Below, in pieces: positions 1-7,047 of a stretch of 35,515 bases of DNA. Every line of letters begins with the position of its first letter. Position 1 is the first letter of the stretch. This stretch comes from Succinivibrio dextrinosolvens DSM 3072 (GTDB lineage Bacteria > Pseudomonadota > Gammaproteobacteria > Enterobacterales > Succinivibrionaceae): positions 1-35,515 of the forward strand of contig NZ_FUXX01000026.1 in NCBI RefSeq assembly GCF_900167015.1. Direction: 5' to 3'. Made by a program: the position numbers and the translations under genes. The notes under the pieces were generated by a model, which searched no databases, was not told where the DNA came from, and was given only the letters and a program-made list of their open reading frames with translations.

Positions 1-117
1 AGACCAAGAACAGAAAAAAGAGAAGAAAATGTATCAGTAAAATTGCTAGAAGAGGTATTTTTAGGTATCATATTCATGGTGTGTTTTTTTATGTTAACTT
101 TTTGTTTTAGCAGATAA
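1..117 (+). CDS. Possible C-terminal end of a membrane protein (partial)
   Basis: Frame 1 is open from the window edge to a TAA at 115-117, giving 38 residues. The first half is charged (many Arg, Lys and Glu). The second half, from about residue 19, is strongly hydrophobic (FLGIIFMVCFFMLTFCF) and ends in Ser-Arg. This would fit a protein whose last segment is a membrane helix. The upstream part is outside the window, so neither family nor start can be given. It could also be a chance open frame in AT-rich DNA; the charged-then-hydrophobic pattern is the only argument for it. Confidence 0.35.
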   Translation, partial: RPRTEKREENVSVKLLEEVFLGIIFMVCFFMLTFCFSR

Positions 118-238
118 AATTATAACATATTAAACACACCTTTTCATCGGTATCTATCAGATATATAAGCTTTTTTTTGCTTATAATTACACCTCTTCCC
201 AAAAATAAATCAATACAAGTTTTTAAAGAGCATCAAAC

Positions 239-285
239 CTAGAGTGAATCTAGTTTTGTTTTAAATTTCCATGTGGGAAACTAGA
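239..285 (+). promoter_or_regulatory. Mutually exclusive hairpins upstream of degS
   Basis: CTAGA (239-243) can pair with TCTAG (249-253). The same TCTAG, extended to TCTAGTTT (249-256), can instead pair with AAACTAGA (278-285), which encloses a small TTTCC/GGAAA stem (266-280). The two folds exclude each other. They lie about 125 bases before the degS start. The rest of 118-379 is AT-rich, with a TATAAGC/GCTTATA dyad around a T8 loop (164-185) and no gene that I can support. Confidence 0.3.
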
Positions 286-379
286 GTTATTTAATATTTC
301 TCAGATTTTTTTTGATAATATTCTACTAGCGCAAAAAAATCCTCTAAAATTAAATAGTAATCCCAAGATCAATTACTCA

Positions 380-402
380 CTCCCTCATGCATATTTGAGG
401 AG
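380..402 (+). promoter_or_regulatory. Hairpin covering the degS ribosome binding site
   Basis: CTCCCTCA (380-387) can pair, with one bulged C, with TGAGGAG (396-402), which contains the GAGGAG Shine-Dalgarno sequence of degS. The loop is 8 bases. The site lies 7 bases before ATG 410. If the stem forms in the mRNA it would limit ribosome access. The pairing is visible in the sequence; a regulatory role is inference. Confidence 0.35.
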
Positions 403-409
403 CTTTATT

Positions 410-1489
410 ATGAAAATCAATAAGAAACTGTTACCTTTTCTAATCCCTGTAATTACAGGTCTTATCATAGGTTCTGTGGTTCTGATTATTCATCCTTCCA
501 CCGGAAAAAAGATCGGTGATCTCATTTACTCCAGCGGAGTATCTGTAGACAGCTATTCATATGCAGTGGGAAAAGCGGCACCATCCGTACTAAATATATA
601 CGTGGCACAGCTTAACGACGATTACACCAAACCAGACACAAACAATATCATCACCTCTGCATCAGGTGTGGTTTACTACAAGAACGGAATTATTGTAACA
701 AACTATCACGTAGTTACAGCCGGCAATGAACCTGATAACGGAATCTGGGCTCAGACACGTGACGGCAAGATCTTCAAGGCCTTTGTTGTCGGCACTGACA
801 GAAGAACCGATCTTGCAGTACTGAAGGTTGAAACCAGTGATCTGCCACCTATCAACAAGGTCAAAAAAGATCCTAAGGTTGGAGATATCGTTCTTGCAAT
901 AGGTAACCCAAATAACCTTGGACAGACTGTAACTCATGGAATTATCTCTGCCCTATCGCGCTCAGGCTCAGGTCTTCTAACCAAAGATCAGATGAACATC
1001 CGTCAGGGTGTGCAGGAGCTTATTCAGACCGATGCGCCAATCAACCAGGGAAATTCAGGTGGCGCCTTAATCAATTCTCAGGGACTTTTAATAGGTATCA
1101 ATACCGCGTCATTCAACTCCGAGAATACCTACGGTATCGGCTTTTCAGTTCCTACCTCAATGGTTACCAAGGTTGTTGATGAAATTCTCGCCCATGGAAA
1201 GGTTGAAAGAGGATATTTGGGAATCTCAGATGCTGAGGTCAGCTCACTTGAACAGTCTTCAGGTGTAACAGTTGGCTTTATTGATCCTCAGGGACCCGCA
1301 TTTGGCATTTTAAGAATCGGCGATATCATCAAAAAGGTCGACGGGGTTGAGATTGAGGATGTCCGTCAGCTTATCGATCTGATTTCACAGTCAAAACCAG
1401 GAAGAAAACTATCTTTTGAAATTCTGCGCAATAACGAGAGCAGAACAGAAAGCATTACCCTGACAGAAGACAACACCTCCATAGAGTAA
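410..1489 (+). CDS. degS: Membrane-anchored serine protease DegS (HtrA family)
   Basis: This is a periplasm-facing HtrA-type serine protease, probably DegS, which senses misfolded outer-membrane proteins and makes the first cut in the anti-sigma factor RseA. The 359-residue protein has an N-terminal membrane anchor (about residues 8-27), a trypsin-like domain with catalytic His100 (TNYHVV), Asp134 (RRTDLAV) and Ser216 (GNSGGA), and a single C-terminal PDZ domain (about 270-350). One PDZ, an uncleaved anchor and a length near E. coli DegS (355) favour DegS over DegP or DegQ, which are secreted and have two PDZ domains. ATG 410 is preferred over a TTG at 395 because GAGGAG (397-402) sits 7 bases before it, and that ribosome site overlaps the TTG. 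The next protease of the pathway, RseP, is also in this window. The neighbouring methyltransferase is convergent. Confidence 0.93.
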   Translation: MKINKKLLPFLIPVITGLIIGSVVLIIHPSTGKKIGDLIYSSGVSVDSYSYAVGKAAPSVLNIYVAQLNDDYTKPDTNNIITSASGVVYYKNGIIVTNYHVVTAGNEPDNGIWAQTRDGKIFKAFVVGTDRRTDLAVLKVETSDLPPINKVKKDPKVGDIVLAIGNPNNLGQTVTHGIISALSRSGSGLLTKDQMNIRQGVQELIQTDAPINQGNSGGALINSQGLLIGINTASFNSENTYGIGFSVPTSMVTKVVDEILAHGKVERGYLGISDAEVSSLEQSSGVTVGFIDPQGPAFGILRIGDIIKKVDGVEIEDVRQLIDLISQSKPGRKLSFEILRNNESRTESITLTEDNTSIE

Positions 1490-1502
1490 TGCTGATTGAA
1501 TG

Positions 1503-1526
1503 TCTGCTGTAGCTCTCTACAGCAGA
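1503..1526. terminator. Hairpin between convergent degS and methyltransferase
   Basis: TCTGCTGTAG (1503-1512) and CTACAGCAGA (1517-1526) form a perfect 10-bp stem with a CTCT loop. It lies between the degS stop (1489) and the stop of the opposing gene (1533). Neither strand has a strong T-run after it, so it may be a weak bidirectional terminator or an mRNA-end stabiliser. Confidence 0.55.
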
Positions 1527-1532
1527 TTAGAT

Positions 1533-3701
1533 CTATAGAAACTTTGTCATATCACAGGCATCCAGAATCAGAGCCTTCTGACTTTCATCAAGATTAAACA
1601 GACTGAAGATAATCGCGTCGAGATTTCTATAAAGAGTCTCTACCTTAGTCTTATCCTTGCATGCCATAATCTCTTCAACAAGGTTAATAAAAGGTTTCTG
1701 CTCCTCATAGGAGATCATTGGGATAGGTATACTCTCAATATGGGCACGCAGAACCTTAACTGAATTAAATCTCTTATCGTAGATAAACTGGGCGATTGAT
1801 GAATTTAAAATGCTCAGAATATACTTGATGCTCAGTCCTTCAATCTGAGGTATGACAATATTGCTGCTGTTTAAGGACAGAGTCTGCTTATCATCATAGG
1901 CAAATACAAGATGATTGCTGATGAATCTGTAGATAAGCTTCTCTTTTGCTCTGTACATTGATTCAGGTGCAACCTGCTGGAAATGCTCGGGATTAAAGGT
2001 TATAAAACGCTTTGGAGCATCAATTCGATACTTGAAAACATCAGCTCCCTTTAAAATAACCTCGTTATTGGCTGACTTTCTGCTGGATATGTACAGATTG
2101 TTATTACCGGTAACAATACCAAGAGCAAACAGAGCATTATCCTTAAGGAAGCGGATGTTATTCAAAGAGAAGATCTTTGAGAGAATCTGCTCCTCATTGT
2201 CATCAGTCTTGAAATTCAGATACTGTGAATCCACATATCTTTCCTTTCTGATAACAAACTCGCGCTGACCGTCTGTCACCTTCATATTGATGCAGGAAAT
2301 AGGCTTTGAAGTCTTCTTAAGCTGCATAATGATGCAGGGACACTGGACCTTGTCAAAGGCATTTCCAAGATAGTTTAATGACAGAATTGAGGTATTCTCA
2401 ATAAGCTTCTCACGTACCGGATAATGAGTCTTTACATTCAGGATAGCCTCAGGCATAACGAAGGTAATAGTGCCTCCGTTCTTAGAGTGCATAATGGATT
2501 TCTCTAAAAACACATCATAAGATTCGATAGTTGAGCCTTTGGCTGATGAAAACAGATTCTTGAGGACATTCTTTTCCTCACTGGTATAAGAATAACCCCA
2601 TGGTGGATTACCAAGAATATGTGTAATTCTTGGATTAGAAAATTCAGTCAGAAAATCACTGTTGGTTATGTTCTTATAAAGAATATCAGTGTTATCAAGC
2701 TTGTATTTCAGAGCAAGATTGATTCTGGTCAGAGTTACAGCGATATCGTCGATATCGTTACCGAAGATATTCTCAACCTTAACCTCGAAAGGAAGCTTTA
2801 AAAGAAAATTACCGGTTCCGCAGCATGGGTCCAGAAGATTGTCCCCCGGATGATATGAATCTGAGGATAGAACAATCTTTACAATCTTATCTACAACCTT
2901 GGATGGAGTGTAATAAGTACCTGTTGCTTTTCTGTTCTCAATGTTTCTGCAGGAAATGTAAACAAGTCCAAGGGTATCCTCTGATTCCTGATAGTCAAAA
3001 TTCAAATCCAGAAGATAGCTGTACTTTTCTACAAGCTTTTTAACCTTTGAGCCTTTACCAATAAGATCAGATATAAGCTTCTCATAACAGCCAAGCTTTA
3101 ATCTGCCTTCAAAAAACGCAGGTAGATAAGGTGGTCTGTAATCAAGTTCAAGTCTCTTCACAATCAGAGACAGAGCAGTCTCCGACATAATCATGCGAAG
3201 ATGCTCAGTATCAATATCAATCTTATGAGAATCAACATTCTCCAGGAGTCTGCTGATGATTTCGATTGAGGTACTGTCCTTTGACACATATGAGTTATAG
3301 ATATAGGAGCCACTGATGAACTTCTTGTTACGACGGCTCTTTAAGGACAGATTCTTGCCTGATTTGATTTCTTTCTTAAGCTTGCTGATATAGCTTTTTG
3401 TAAAGTAATTCTTTTTGTTTTCAATACGGTCAGGAACCAGCTTGCTAAGCTTAATCCAGTTATAGCCGGTTGCAACCGATACGGATAATTCAGCACAGGC
3501 CTGAGGAAGAGTCAGATAATTACGTAAATCATGAGCTTTCTTTCTGGTTTTCTTCTGAGGAAGCCTGGCACTTTCAGGAATAATCCAGAAATCATCCACC
3601 AGCTGGGCGTTTCTGAATTTGCCCTGTTCACAGAGTTCCCGAGTCTGTTCCTCTGATATACCAAATTTAACTGCAGCCTGTTTTATAGAAATATATTTCA
3701 T
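1533..3701 (-). CDS. Orphan N6-adenine DNA methyltransferase with N-terminal HTH segments
   Basis: This is a class I, SAM-dependent DNA methyltransferase predicted to methylate adenine N6. Motif I is DPCCGTG (residues 291-297, SAM binding) and motif IV is NPPW (365-368, catalysis). The preceding KATGTYYTP (258-266) is typical of Eco57I/TaqI-like and HsdM-like enzymes. The C-terminal half (about 520-690) resembles a TaqI-type target recognition domain. Residues 1-45 and 60-95 look like two excisionase/MerR-type helix-turn-helix segments (IKQAAVKFGIS and TLPQACAELSVSVATGY), followed by a basic linker to about 127. No restriction nuclease, specificity subunit or BREX/Pgl partner lies nearby, and I see no obvious nuclease motif in the protein. 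It is therefore an orphan methyltransferase or a degenerate type IIG enzyme. The ribosome site before ATG is weak (GGATAATC). Base composition is like its neighbours. Confidence 0.8.
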   Translation of the reverse strand: MKYISIKQAAVKFGISEEQTRELCEQGKFRNAQLVDDFWIIPESARLPQKKTRKKAHDLRNYLTLPQACAELSVSVATGYNWIKLSKLVPDRIENKKNYFTKSYISKLKKEIKSGKNLSLKSRRNKKFISGSYIYNSYVSKDSTSIEIISRLLENVDSHKIDIDTEHLRMIMSETALSLIVKRLELDYRPPYLPAFFEGRLKLGCYEKLISDLIGKGSKVKKLVEKYSYLLDLNFDYQESEDTLGLVYISCRNIENRKATGTYYTPSKVVDKIVKIVLSSDSYHPGDNLLDPCCGTGNFLLKLPFEVKVENIFGNDIDDIAVTLTRINLALKYKLDNTDILYKNITNSDFLTEFSNPRITHILGNPPWGYSYTSEEKNVLKNLFSSAKGSTIESYDVFLEKSIMHSKNGGTITFVMPEAILNVKTHYPVREKLIENTSILSLNYLGNAFDKVQCPCIIMQLKKTSKPISCINMKVTDGQREFVIRKERYVDSQYLNFKTDDNEEQILSKIFSLNNIRFLKDNALFALGIVTGNNNLYISSRKSANNEVILKGADVFKYRIDAPKRFITFNPEHFQQVAPESMYRAKEKLIYRFISNHLVFAYDDKQTLSLNSSNIVIPQIEGLSIKYILSILNSSIAQFIYDKRFNSVKVLRAHIESIPIPMISYEEQKPFINLVEEIMACKDKTKVETLYRNLDAIIFSLFNLDESQKALILDACDMTKFL

Positions 3702-4074
3702 GATTATCCGAAAAATGTTTTTGTAATAGTTCTCTTGGTTTCTGATTTAGGAACAAACAGCTCAAAAATACACGCTAATTTTATCGGATCTCTCCTTTTT
3801 AAGAAAGTTAATACACGCACAAATGGAGCTTAGCTTGGATTTTTCTTTTAATCCTGCGAGGAAACAGGCTGTTACAGGAGAAAAAAATAAGAAAAAGCAA
3901 CAGCAGGACACAAATATCTTCATTTATTAGATTACAAAAATACAAGCACCTTATAGTTATTAATTATAACAGCGCATAAAAATATATTATTACTAACTTA
4001 TTGATATAGAAGAATAATAATTCTATTATTTACTTACACAAGATGATTAGACATAAGAGCAAGGAGAATAAGTT
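3702..4074. promoter_or_regulatory. Divergent intergenic region with the metY promoter
   Basis: TTGATA (4001-4006), a 17-base spacer and TATTAT (4024-4029) make a good sigma-70 promoter reading towards metY, with a start expected near 4036. That gives a leader of about 146 bases. The minus-strand promoter of the methyltransferase must also lie in this gap but I could not fix it. The rest is AT-rich. A 35-codon frame at 3823-3930 has no ribosome site and was not accepted. I see no MetJ-type AGACGTCT box and no recognisable SAM riboswitch. Confidence 0.6.
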
Positions 4075-4110
4075 ATGCATAAGTTTTTATTTTTTAACTG
4101 TCGAATGTGA
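4075..4110 (+). CDS. Candidate leader peptide of metY (MHKFLFFNCRM)
   Basis: This 11-codon ORF starts with ATG, 8 bases after a strong AAGGAG (4061-4066), and ends with TGA. It lies inside the predicted metY transcript, 71 bases before the metY start. Its ninth and eleventh codons are Cys (TGT) and Met (ATG), amino acids made from or alongside the MetY product. Its last codons overlap the left arm of the inverted repeat at 4104-4114. This geometry suits translation-controlled folding: a ribosome paused near the Cys/Met codons would cover the left arm. The ORF and its ribosome site are visible; control by Cys or Met supply is inference. It is too short for homology to help. Confidence 0.45.
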   Translation: MHKFLFFNCRM

Positions 4111-4167
4111 ATATTATTAAATTTTATCAATAACCAGTTATCAATTTTATTTATATATATTCACATT
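4104..4167 (+). promoter_or_regulatory. Long inverted repeat in the metY leader
   Basis: AATGTGAATAT (4104-4114) and ATATTCACATT (4157-4167) are perfect 11-base inverted arms around a 42-base loop. The right arm ends directly before the metY ribosome site AAGAGG (4168-4173). An alternative pairing is TAACTG (4095-4100) with CAGTTA (4135-4140). The loop also holds a compact dyad, ATAAC-CA-GTTAT (4130-4141), that could be a DNA operator. The element may act as an RNA switch with the leader ORF or as a protein-binding site; the sequence does not decide which. Confidence 0.5.
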
Positions 4168-4181
4168 AAGAGGCAAATAAA

Positions 4182-5513
4182 ATGGCATATAAATTCGAAA
4201 CTCTACAGTTACACGTTGGTCAGGAAGAAGCAGACAAGGCAACCGATTCAAGAGCAGTACCTATCTACCAGACAACATCTTACGTTTTTCACAACTCACA
4301 GCATGCTGCAGACAGATTCGGTCTTAGAGATGCAGGCAATATTTACGGCCGACTGACAAATTCAACTCAGGATGTATTAGAGAAAAGACTTGCTGCTTTG
4401 GAAGGAGGTGTTGCAGCACTGGCAGTAGCTTCAGGTGCAGCATCAATCTCTTACGTAATTCAGGCTCTTGGTGCCAACGGTGGCCACATTGTAGCCCAGA
4501 AATCAGTCTACGGTGGTTCATATAACCTTCTGGCTCATACTCTTCCTCTTTATGGAATCACAACTACCTTCGTAGACATTCATAACCTAAAAGAAGTAGA
4601 AGCTGCTATTAAAGAAAACACCCGCGCAATCTACATTGAGACTCTTGGCAATCCAAACTCTGACATTCCTGATATTGATGCTTTGTCAGAACTGGCACAC
4701 AAAAACAGAATTCCGCTGGTTGTAGATAACACCTTTGCAACTCCATTCCTGTTACGCCCAATTGAGCATGGCGCTGATATTGTTGTTCACTCTGCCACCA
4801 AGTTCATTGGCGGTCATGGTACCACCCTTGGAGGAATTGTTGTAGACTCAGGTAAATTTAACTGGGCCGCAAGCGGTAAATTCCCTCATATTGCAGAAAG
4901 CAACCCTAGCTATCACGGTATCTCATTTGTTGAGGCAGTTGGTCCAGCAGCCTTTGCAGTATATCTAAGAGCAATTCTTCTACGAGATACAGGTGCAGCC
5001 ATCTCTCCTTTCAACGCATTCCTGCTGCTTCAGGGTGTAGAGACTCTGTCACTGCGTATTGAGCGTCATGCCCAGAATACCACCAGAGTTATTGAGTATC
5101 TGAAGAACCATCCTCAGGTTAAGAAGGTAAATCATCCTTCATTAGAGGATCATCCTCAGCACGAGCTGTATAAGAGATATTTCCCTAACGGTGGCGCCTC
5201 TATCTTTACCTTCGATATCAAGGGAGGACAGAAAGAAGCCCATAAATTTATCGATTCACTTAAGATCTTCTCTCTTCTTGCCAACGTTGCTGATGTTAAG
5301 AGTCTGGTTATTCATCCTGCAACAACAACTCATTCACAGCTTTCAGACAGTGAACTTGCAGATCAGGGTATTTACCAGAGCACTATCAGACTATCAATCG
5401 GTACTGAGAACATAGATGATATCATTGAGGATCTGGACAATGCCTTTAAGGAAGTACTAAAGAGTTCTAATAACACAAATGATCAGGACGGAAATATTCA
5501 GAAAGCCTCCTAA
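4182..5513 (+). CDS. metY: O-acetylhomoserine sulfhydrylase (MetY)
   Basis: This PLP enzyme of the Cys/Met metabolism family replaces the acetyl group of O-acetylhomoserine with sulfide to give homocysteine (direct sulfhydrylation); some members also make cysteine from O-acetylserine. At 443 residues it has the length of MetY, longer than MetB/MetC/MetZ (about 380-400). The PLP-binding lysine is Lys207 in SATKFIGGHGT. Asp182 (VVDNTFATP) should contact the PLP ring nitrogen, and IYGRLTN (54-60) holds the Tyr/Arg that bind PLP phosphate from the partner subunit. The ribosome site is AAGAGG, 8 bases before ATG. The gene stands alone, with its own promoter, a 146-base leader and a strong terminator, so it is likely regulated individually. 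Cytoplasmic; probably a tetramer like the rest of the family. Confidence 0.93.
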   Translation: MAYKFETLQLHVGQEEADKATDSRAVPIYQTTSYVFHNSQHAADRFGLRDAGNIYGRLTNSTQDVLEKRLAALEGGVAALAVASGAASISYVIQALGANGGHIVAQKSVYGGSYNLLAHTLPLYGITTTFVDIHNLKEVEAAIKENTRAIYIETLGNPNSDIPDIDALSELAHKNRIPLVVDNTFATPFLLRPIEHGADIVVHSATKFIGGHGTTLGGIVVDSGKFNWAASGKFPHIAESNPSYHGISFVEAVGPAAFAVYLRAILLRDTGAAISPFNAFLLLQGVETLSLRIERHAQNTTRVIEYLKNHPQVKKVNHPSLEDHPQHELYKRYFPNGGASIFTFDIKGGQKEAHKFIDSLKIFSLLANVADVKSLVIHPATTTHSQLSDSELADQGIYQSTIRLSIGTENIDDIIEDLDNAFKEVLKSSNNTNDQDGNIQKAS

Positions 5514-5542
5514 TTAAAATGTGTTCCTCGTGGTTAGCAGTC

Positions 5543-5567
5543 AAATCGCCTTCGGGCGATTTTTTTT
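5543..5567 (+). terminator. Rho-independent terminator of metY
   Basis: AAATCGCC (5543-5550), a TTCG tetraloop and GGCGATTT (5555-5562) run into a T-tract ending at 5567. This is a stable UUCG hairpin 30 bases after the metY stop. Confidence 0.92.
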
Positions 5568-5607
5568 GCTTCAGAGATTTTAAGTGAAATTGATTTTTGG
5601 ACAGCAC

Positions 5608-5755
5608 AAAAAAAATGCGGTCCTGAGATTTGCTCAAAACCGCTATAAAGGTTATGTACCACCTTATTTAGAACACATGCAAACGAGTCATTTGCTTGCC
5701 ATACTAACCTTCATTAGTATTAGGTAACTCGTGTTAGTGTATGCTAACTCATTTT
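5608..5755 (-). ncRNA. Candidate structured small RNA between metY and sodB
   Basis: The minus strand ends in a strong intrinsic terminator: an 11-bp stem GCGGTTTTGAG/CTCAGGACCGC with two G-U pairs, then T8 (5643 down to 5608). Upstream are four short hairpins: AAGGT/ACCTT (5648-5665), GCAAAT/GTTTGC around loop GACTC (5679-5695), ATACTAA/TTAGTAT (5701-5720) and GTTAG/CTAAC (5733-5748). Two stems contain G-U pairs on the minus strand that would be C-A mismatches on the plus strand, which fixes the direction. Loop bases 5683-5688 are complementary to the linker 5727-5732 (ACTCGT/ACGAGT), allowing a pseudoknot. Possible promoters are TTGCAA (5764-5769) with TAGCAT (5746-5741), or one slightly upstream; the 5' end is uncertain (about 5734-5755). 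There is no ORF with a ribosome site. It matches no RNA family I know. Confidence 0.6.
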
Positions 5756-5899
5756 TATTTATATTGCAAGTATTTATTTTATTATTCAATATTAAACTAG
5801 ACAGTAAAAAATAATATTCTTGTTTTTCAAGATGTTAGCAAAAACTTTGTGTTTTTTTTACAAATTATGAACTTTTTGAGGGCAAGACAATCTAAAATA

Positions 5900-5989
5900 G
5901 TACTTGGAGAAAGTATTTCTTCAGCTTTCTTCATTTTTATGTCCCGAATACATAAACCCAGTGATATAGAATTCACTGGGTATTTTTTT
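5900..5989 (+). ncRNA. Candidate plus-strand small RNA converging on sodB
   Basis: A strong plus-strand terminator ends at 5989 although metY already terminates at 5567 and no plus-strand gene lies between. The upstream 60 bases look like an Hfq-type small RNA: a small hairpin TACTT-GGAGA-AAGTA (5901-5915), a C/T-rich stretch (5916-5940), then the terminator. The nearest -10-like sequence is TAAAAT (5893-5898) with no good -35, so the start is a guess. The alternative is that the hairpin is simply the bidirectional terminator of sodB and no RNA is made. Confidence 0.35.
5956..5989. terminator. Terminator hairpin after sodB, T-run on the plus strand
   Basis: ACCCAGTGA (5956-5964) and TCACTGGGT (5973-5981) form a 9-bp stem, followed on the plus strand by ATTTTTTT. 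Flanking ATACATAAA and TTTATGTAT extend the dyad. It lies 18 bases past the sodB stop and may end sodB mRNA too, but the minus-strand T-run is short. Confidence 0.75.
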
Positions 5990-6006
5990 ATGTATCAGGC
6001 TGTAAG

Positions 6007-6585
6007 CTAAGGCAGATTTGACTCAACGAAGTCCCAGTCAATGTGGTTTACAAAATCCTTCAGATAATCAGCTCTTCTGTTCTGATAATCAAGATAATAT
6101 GCATGCTCCCATACATCCACACATAGAATAGGTGTCTTCCCCATAGTCAGAGGATTTGCAGCATTAGAAGTGTTTAAAATTTCCAATGCGCCATTGTTAA
6201 CACATAACCATGTCCAGCCGGATCCGAAATTACCTACAGCAGAGGATTTGAACATATCAATGAAAGTTTCATAAGATTCAAAGCTCTTCTCGATCATTTC
6301 CATTAGTTTTGCAGATGGTTTCTTAGTCTCTGCACACAGGCATTTAAAATAGAAGGTATGATTGAAGACCTGAGCAACATTGTTGAAAAGAGGACCAGGC
6401 TGAGCTTTTCTGATAATGTTCTCAATACTCTCATCTTCAAATGAGGTTCCTTTCTTTAACTTGTTTGAAGTATCTACATATGCATTTAAATGCTTGTCAT
6501 GATGGAAGGTCAAAGTCTGCTCGGAGAGAAATCCTTCTAATGCAGTTTTCTCATATGGGAGAGGTGGTAAAGTAAAATCAGCCAT
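6007..6585 (-). CDS. sodB: Iron superoxide dismutase
   Basis: This cytoplasmic enzyme converts superoxide to oxygen and hydrogen peroxide. The 192-residue length matches E. coli SodB. Metal ligands are visible as His28 (LTFHHDKH), His76 (FNHTF), Asp157 and His161 (DVWEH). Gln72 in the NNVAQVFNHTF stretch is the second-shell position typical of iron enzymes rather than manganese ones. The two aromatic positions around His76, usually Trp in FeSODs (VWNHTFYW), are Phe here (VFNHTFYF), a conservative change. The start is supported by AAGGAG 10 bases upstream. An oxygen-defence enzyme in a probable gut anaerobe fits occasional oxygen exposure. I did not find a clear Fur box upstream. Confidence 0.93.
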   Translation of the reverse strand: MADFTLPPLPYEKTALEGFLSEQTLTFHHDKHLNAYVDTSNKLKKGTSFEDESIENIIRKAQPGPLFNNVAQVFNHTFYFKCLCAETKKPSAKLMEMIEKSFESYETFIDMFKSSAVGNFGSGWTWLCVNNGALEILNTSNAANPLTMGKTPILCVDVWEHAYYLDYQNRRADYLKDFVNHIDWDFVESNLP

Positions 6586-7047
6586 AATAAATTGACTCCT
6601 TATATTCGTTTTTTCGTTGTCGTAACAGTTTTAAGGTTATGTTAAGGATCGTAGAAAATCAAACAAAAATGTTTGGATAATTTTCTTTTTTATACAGAGG
6701 GCACGTTATTTTCTATATTTTTTCAAAATGTAATAAATTTTCTTATTTTCAAGTAAAAGAATAGCAATACATAATATAAAGATATTCATATATTGTTTAC
6801 AAATGATGACGATTTAGCAAAAATTGTCAGGAAATCTGATAGTTAATTATTTGATCTTTTTATCTTTATTATTCATACAGATACATTAATTAATTTATTA
6901 TACAAAGCGGTAATGTGATCAGAATCAAAATATTTTGGTATAATGCTTGCAAAAATCAGATTTGACATAAAAACCAGAAAACACATTTTCCCCGATTATG
7001 CTGAATCTAAGTAAAATCATAATACTAAAATAAGTAAGCAGAAAAAA
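6586..7047. promoter_or_regulatory. Divergent sodB / small ORF intergenic region
   Basis: For sodB (minus strand), AAAATAACGTGCC (6712-6700) matches exactly the -10/discriminator segment of the rpsB promoter; a second possible promoter is TTGATT with TAACCT closer to the gene. For the plus strand, the extended -10 TGGTATAAT (6936-6944) is strong, with a start near 6951. In between lie the hairpins GACGATTT/AAATTGTC (6808-6828) and TCAG/CTGA (6827-6839), with no T-run and no known role. Confidence 0.5.

Noticed and set aside
164-185. TATAAGC-T8-GCTTATA dyad as a terminator
   Set aside because: The T-run is in the loop, not after the stem, so it lacks intrinsic-terminator geometry.
3823-3930. 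35-codon plus-strand frame in the methyltransferase-metY gap
   Set aside because: No ribosome site lies before the ATG, the metY promoter is downstream of it, and half of the product is Lys/Gln/Asn repeats from A-rich DNA.
4036-4181. SAM riboswitch or MetJ operator for metY
   Set aside because: No match to S-box/SAM-II layout and no AGACGTCT-type repeats; the leader ORF and dyad explain the region better.
6586-6720. Fur box controlling sodB
   Set aside because: I could not find a GATAAT-type triple repeat near either candidate promoter.
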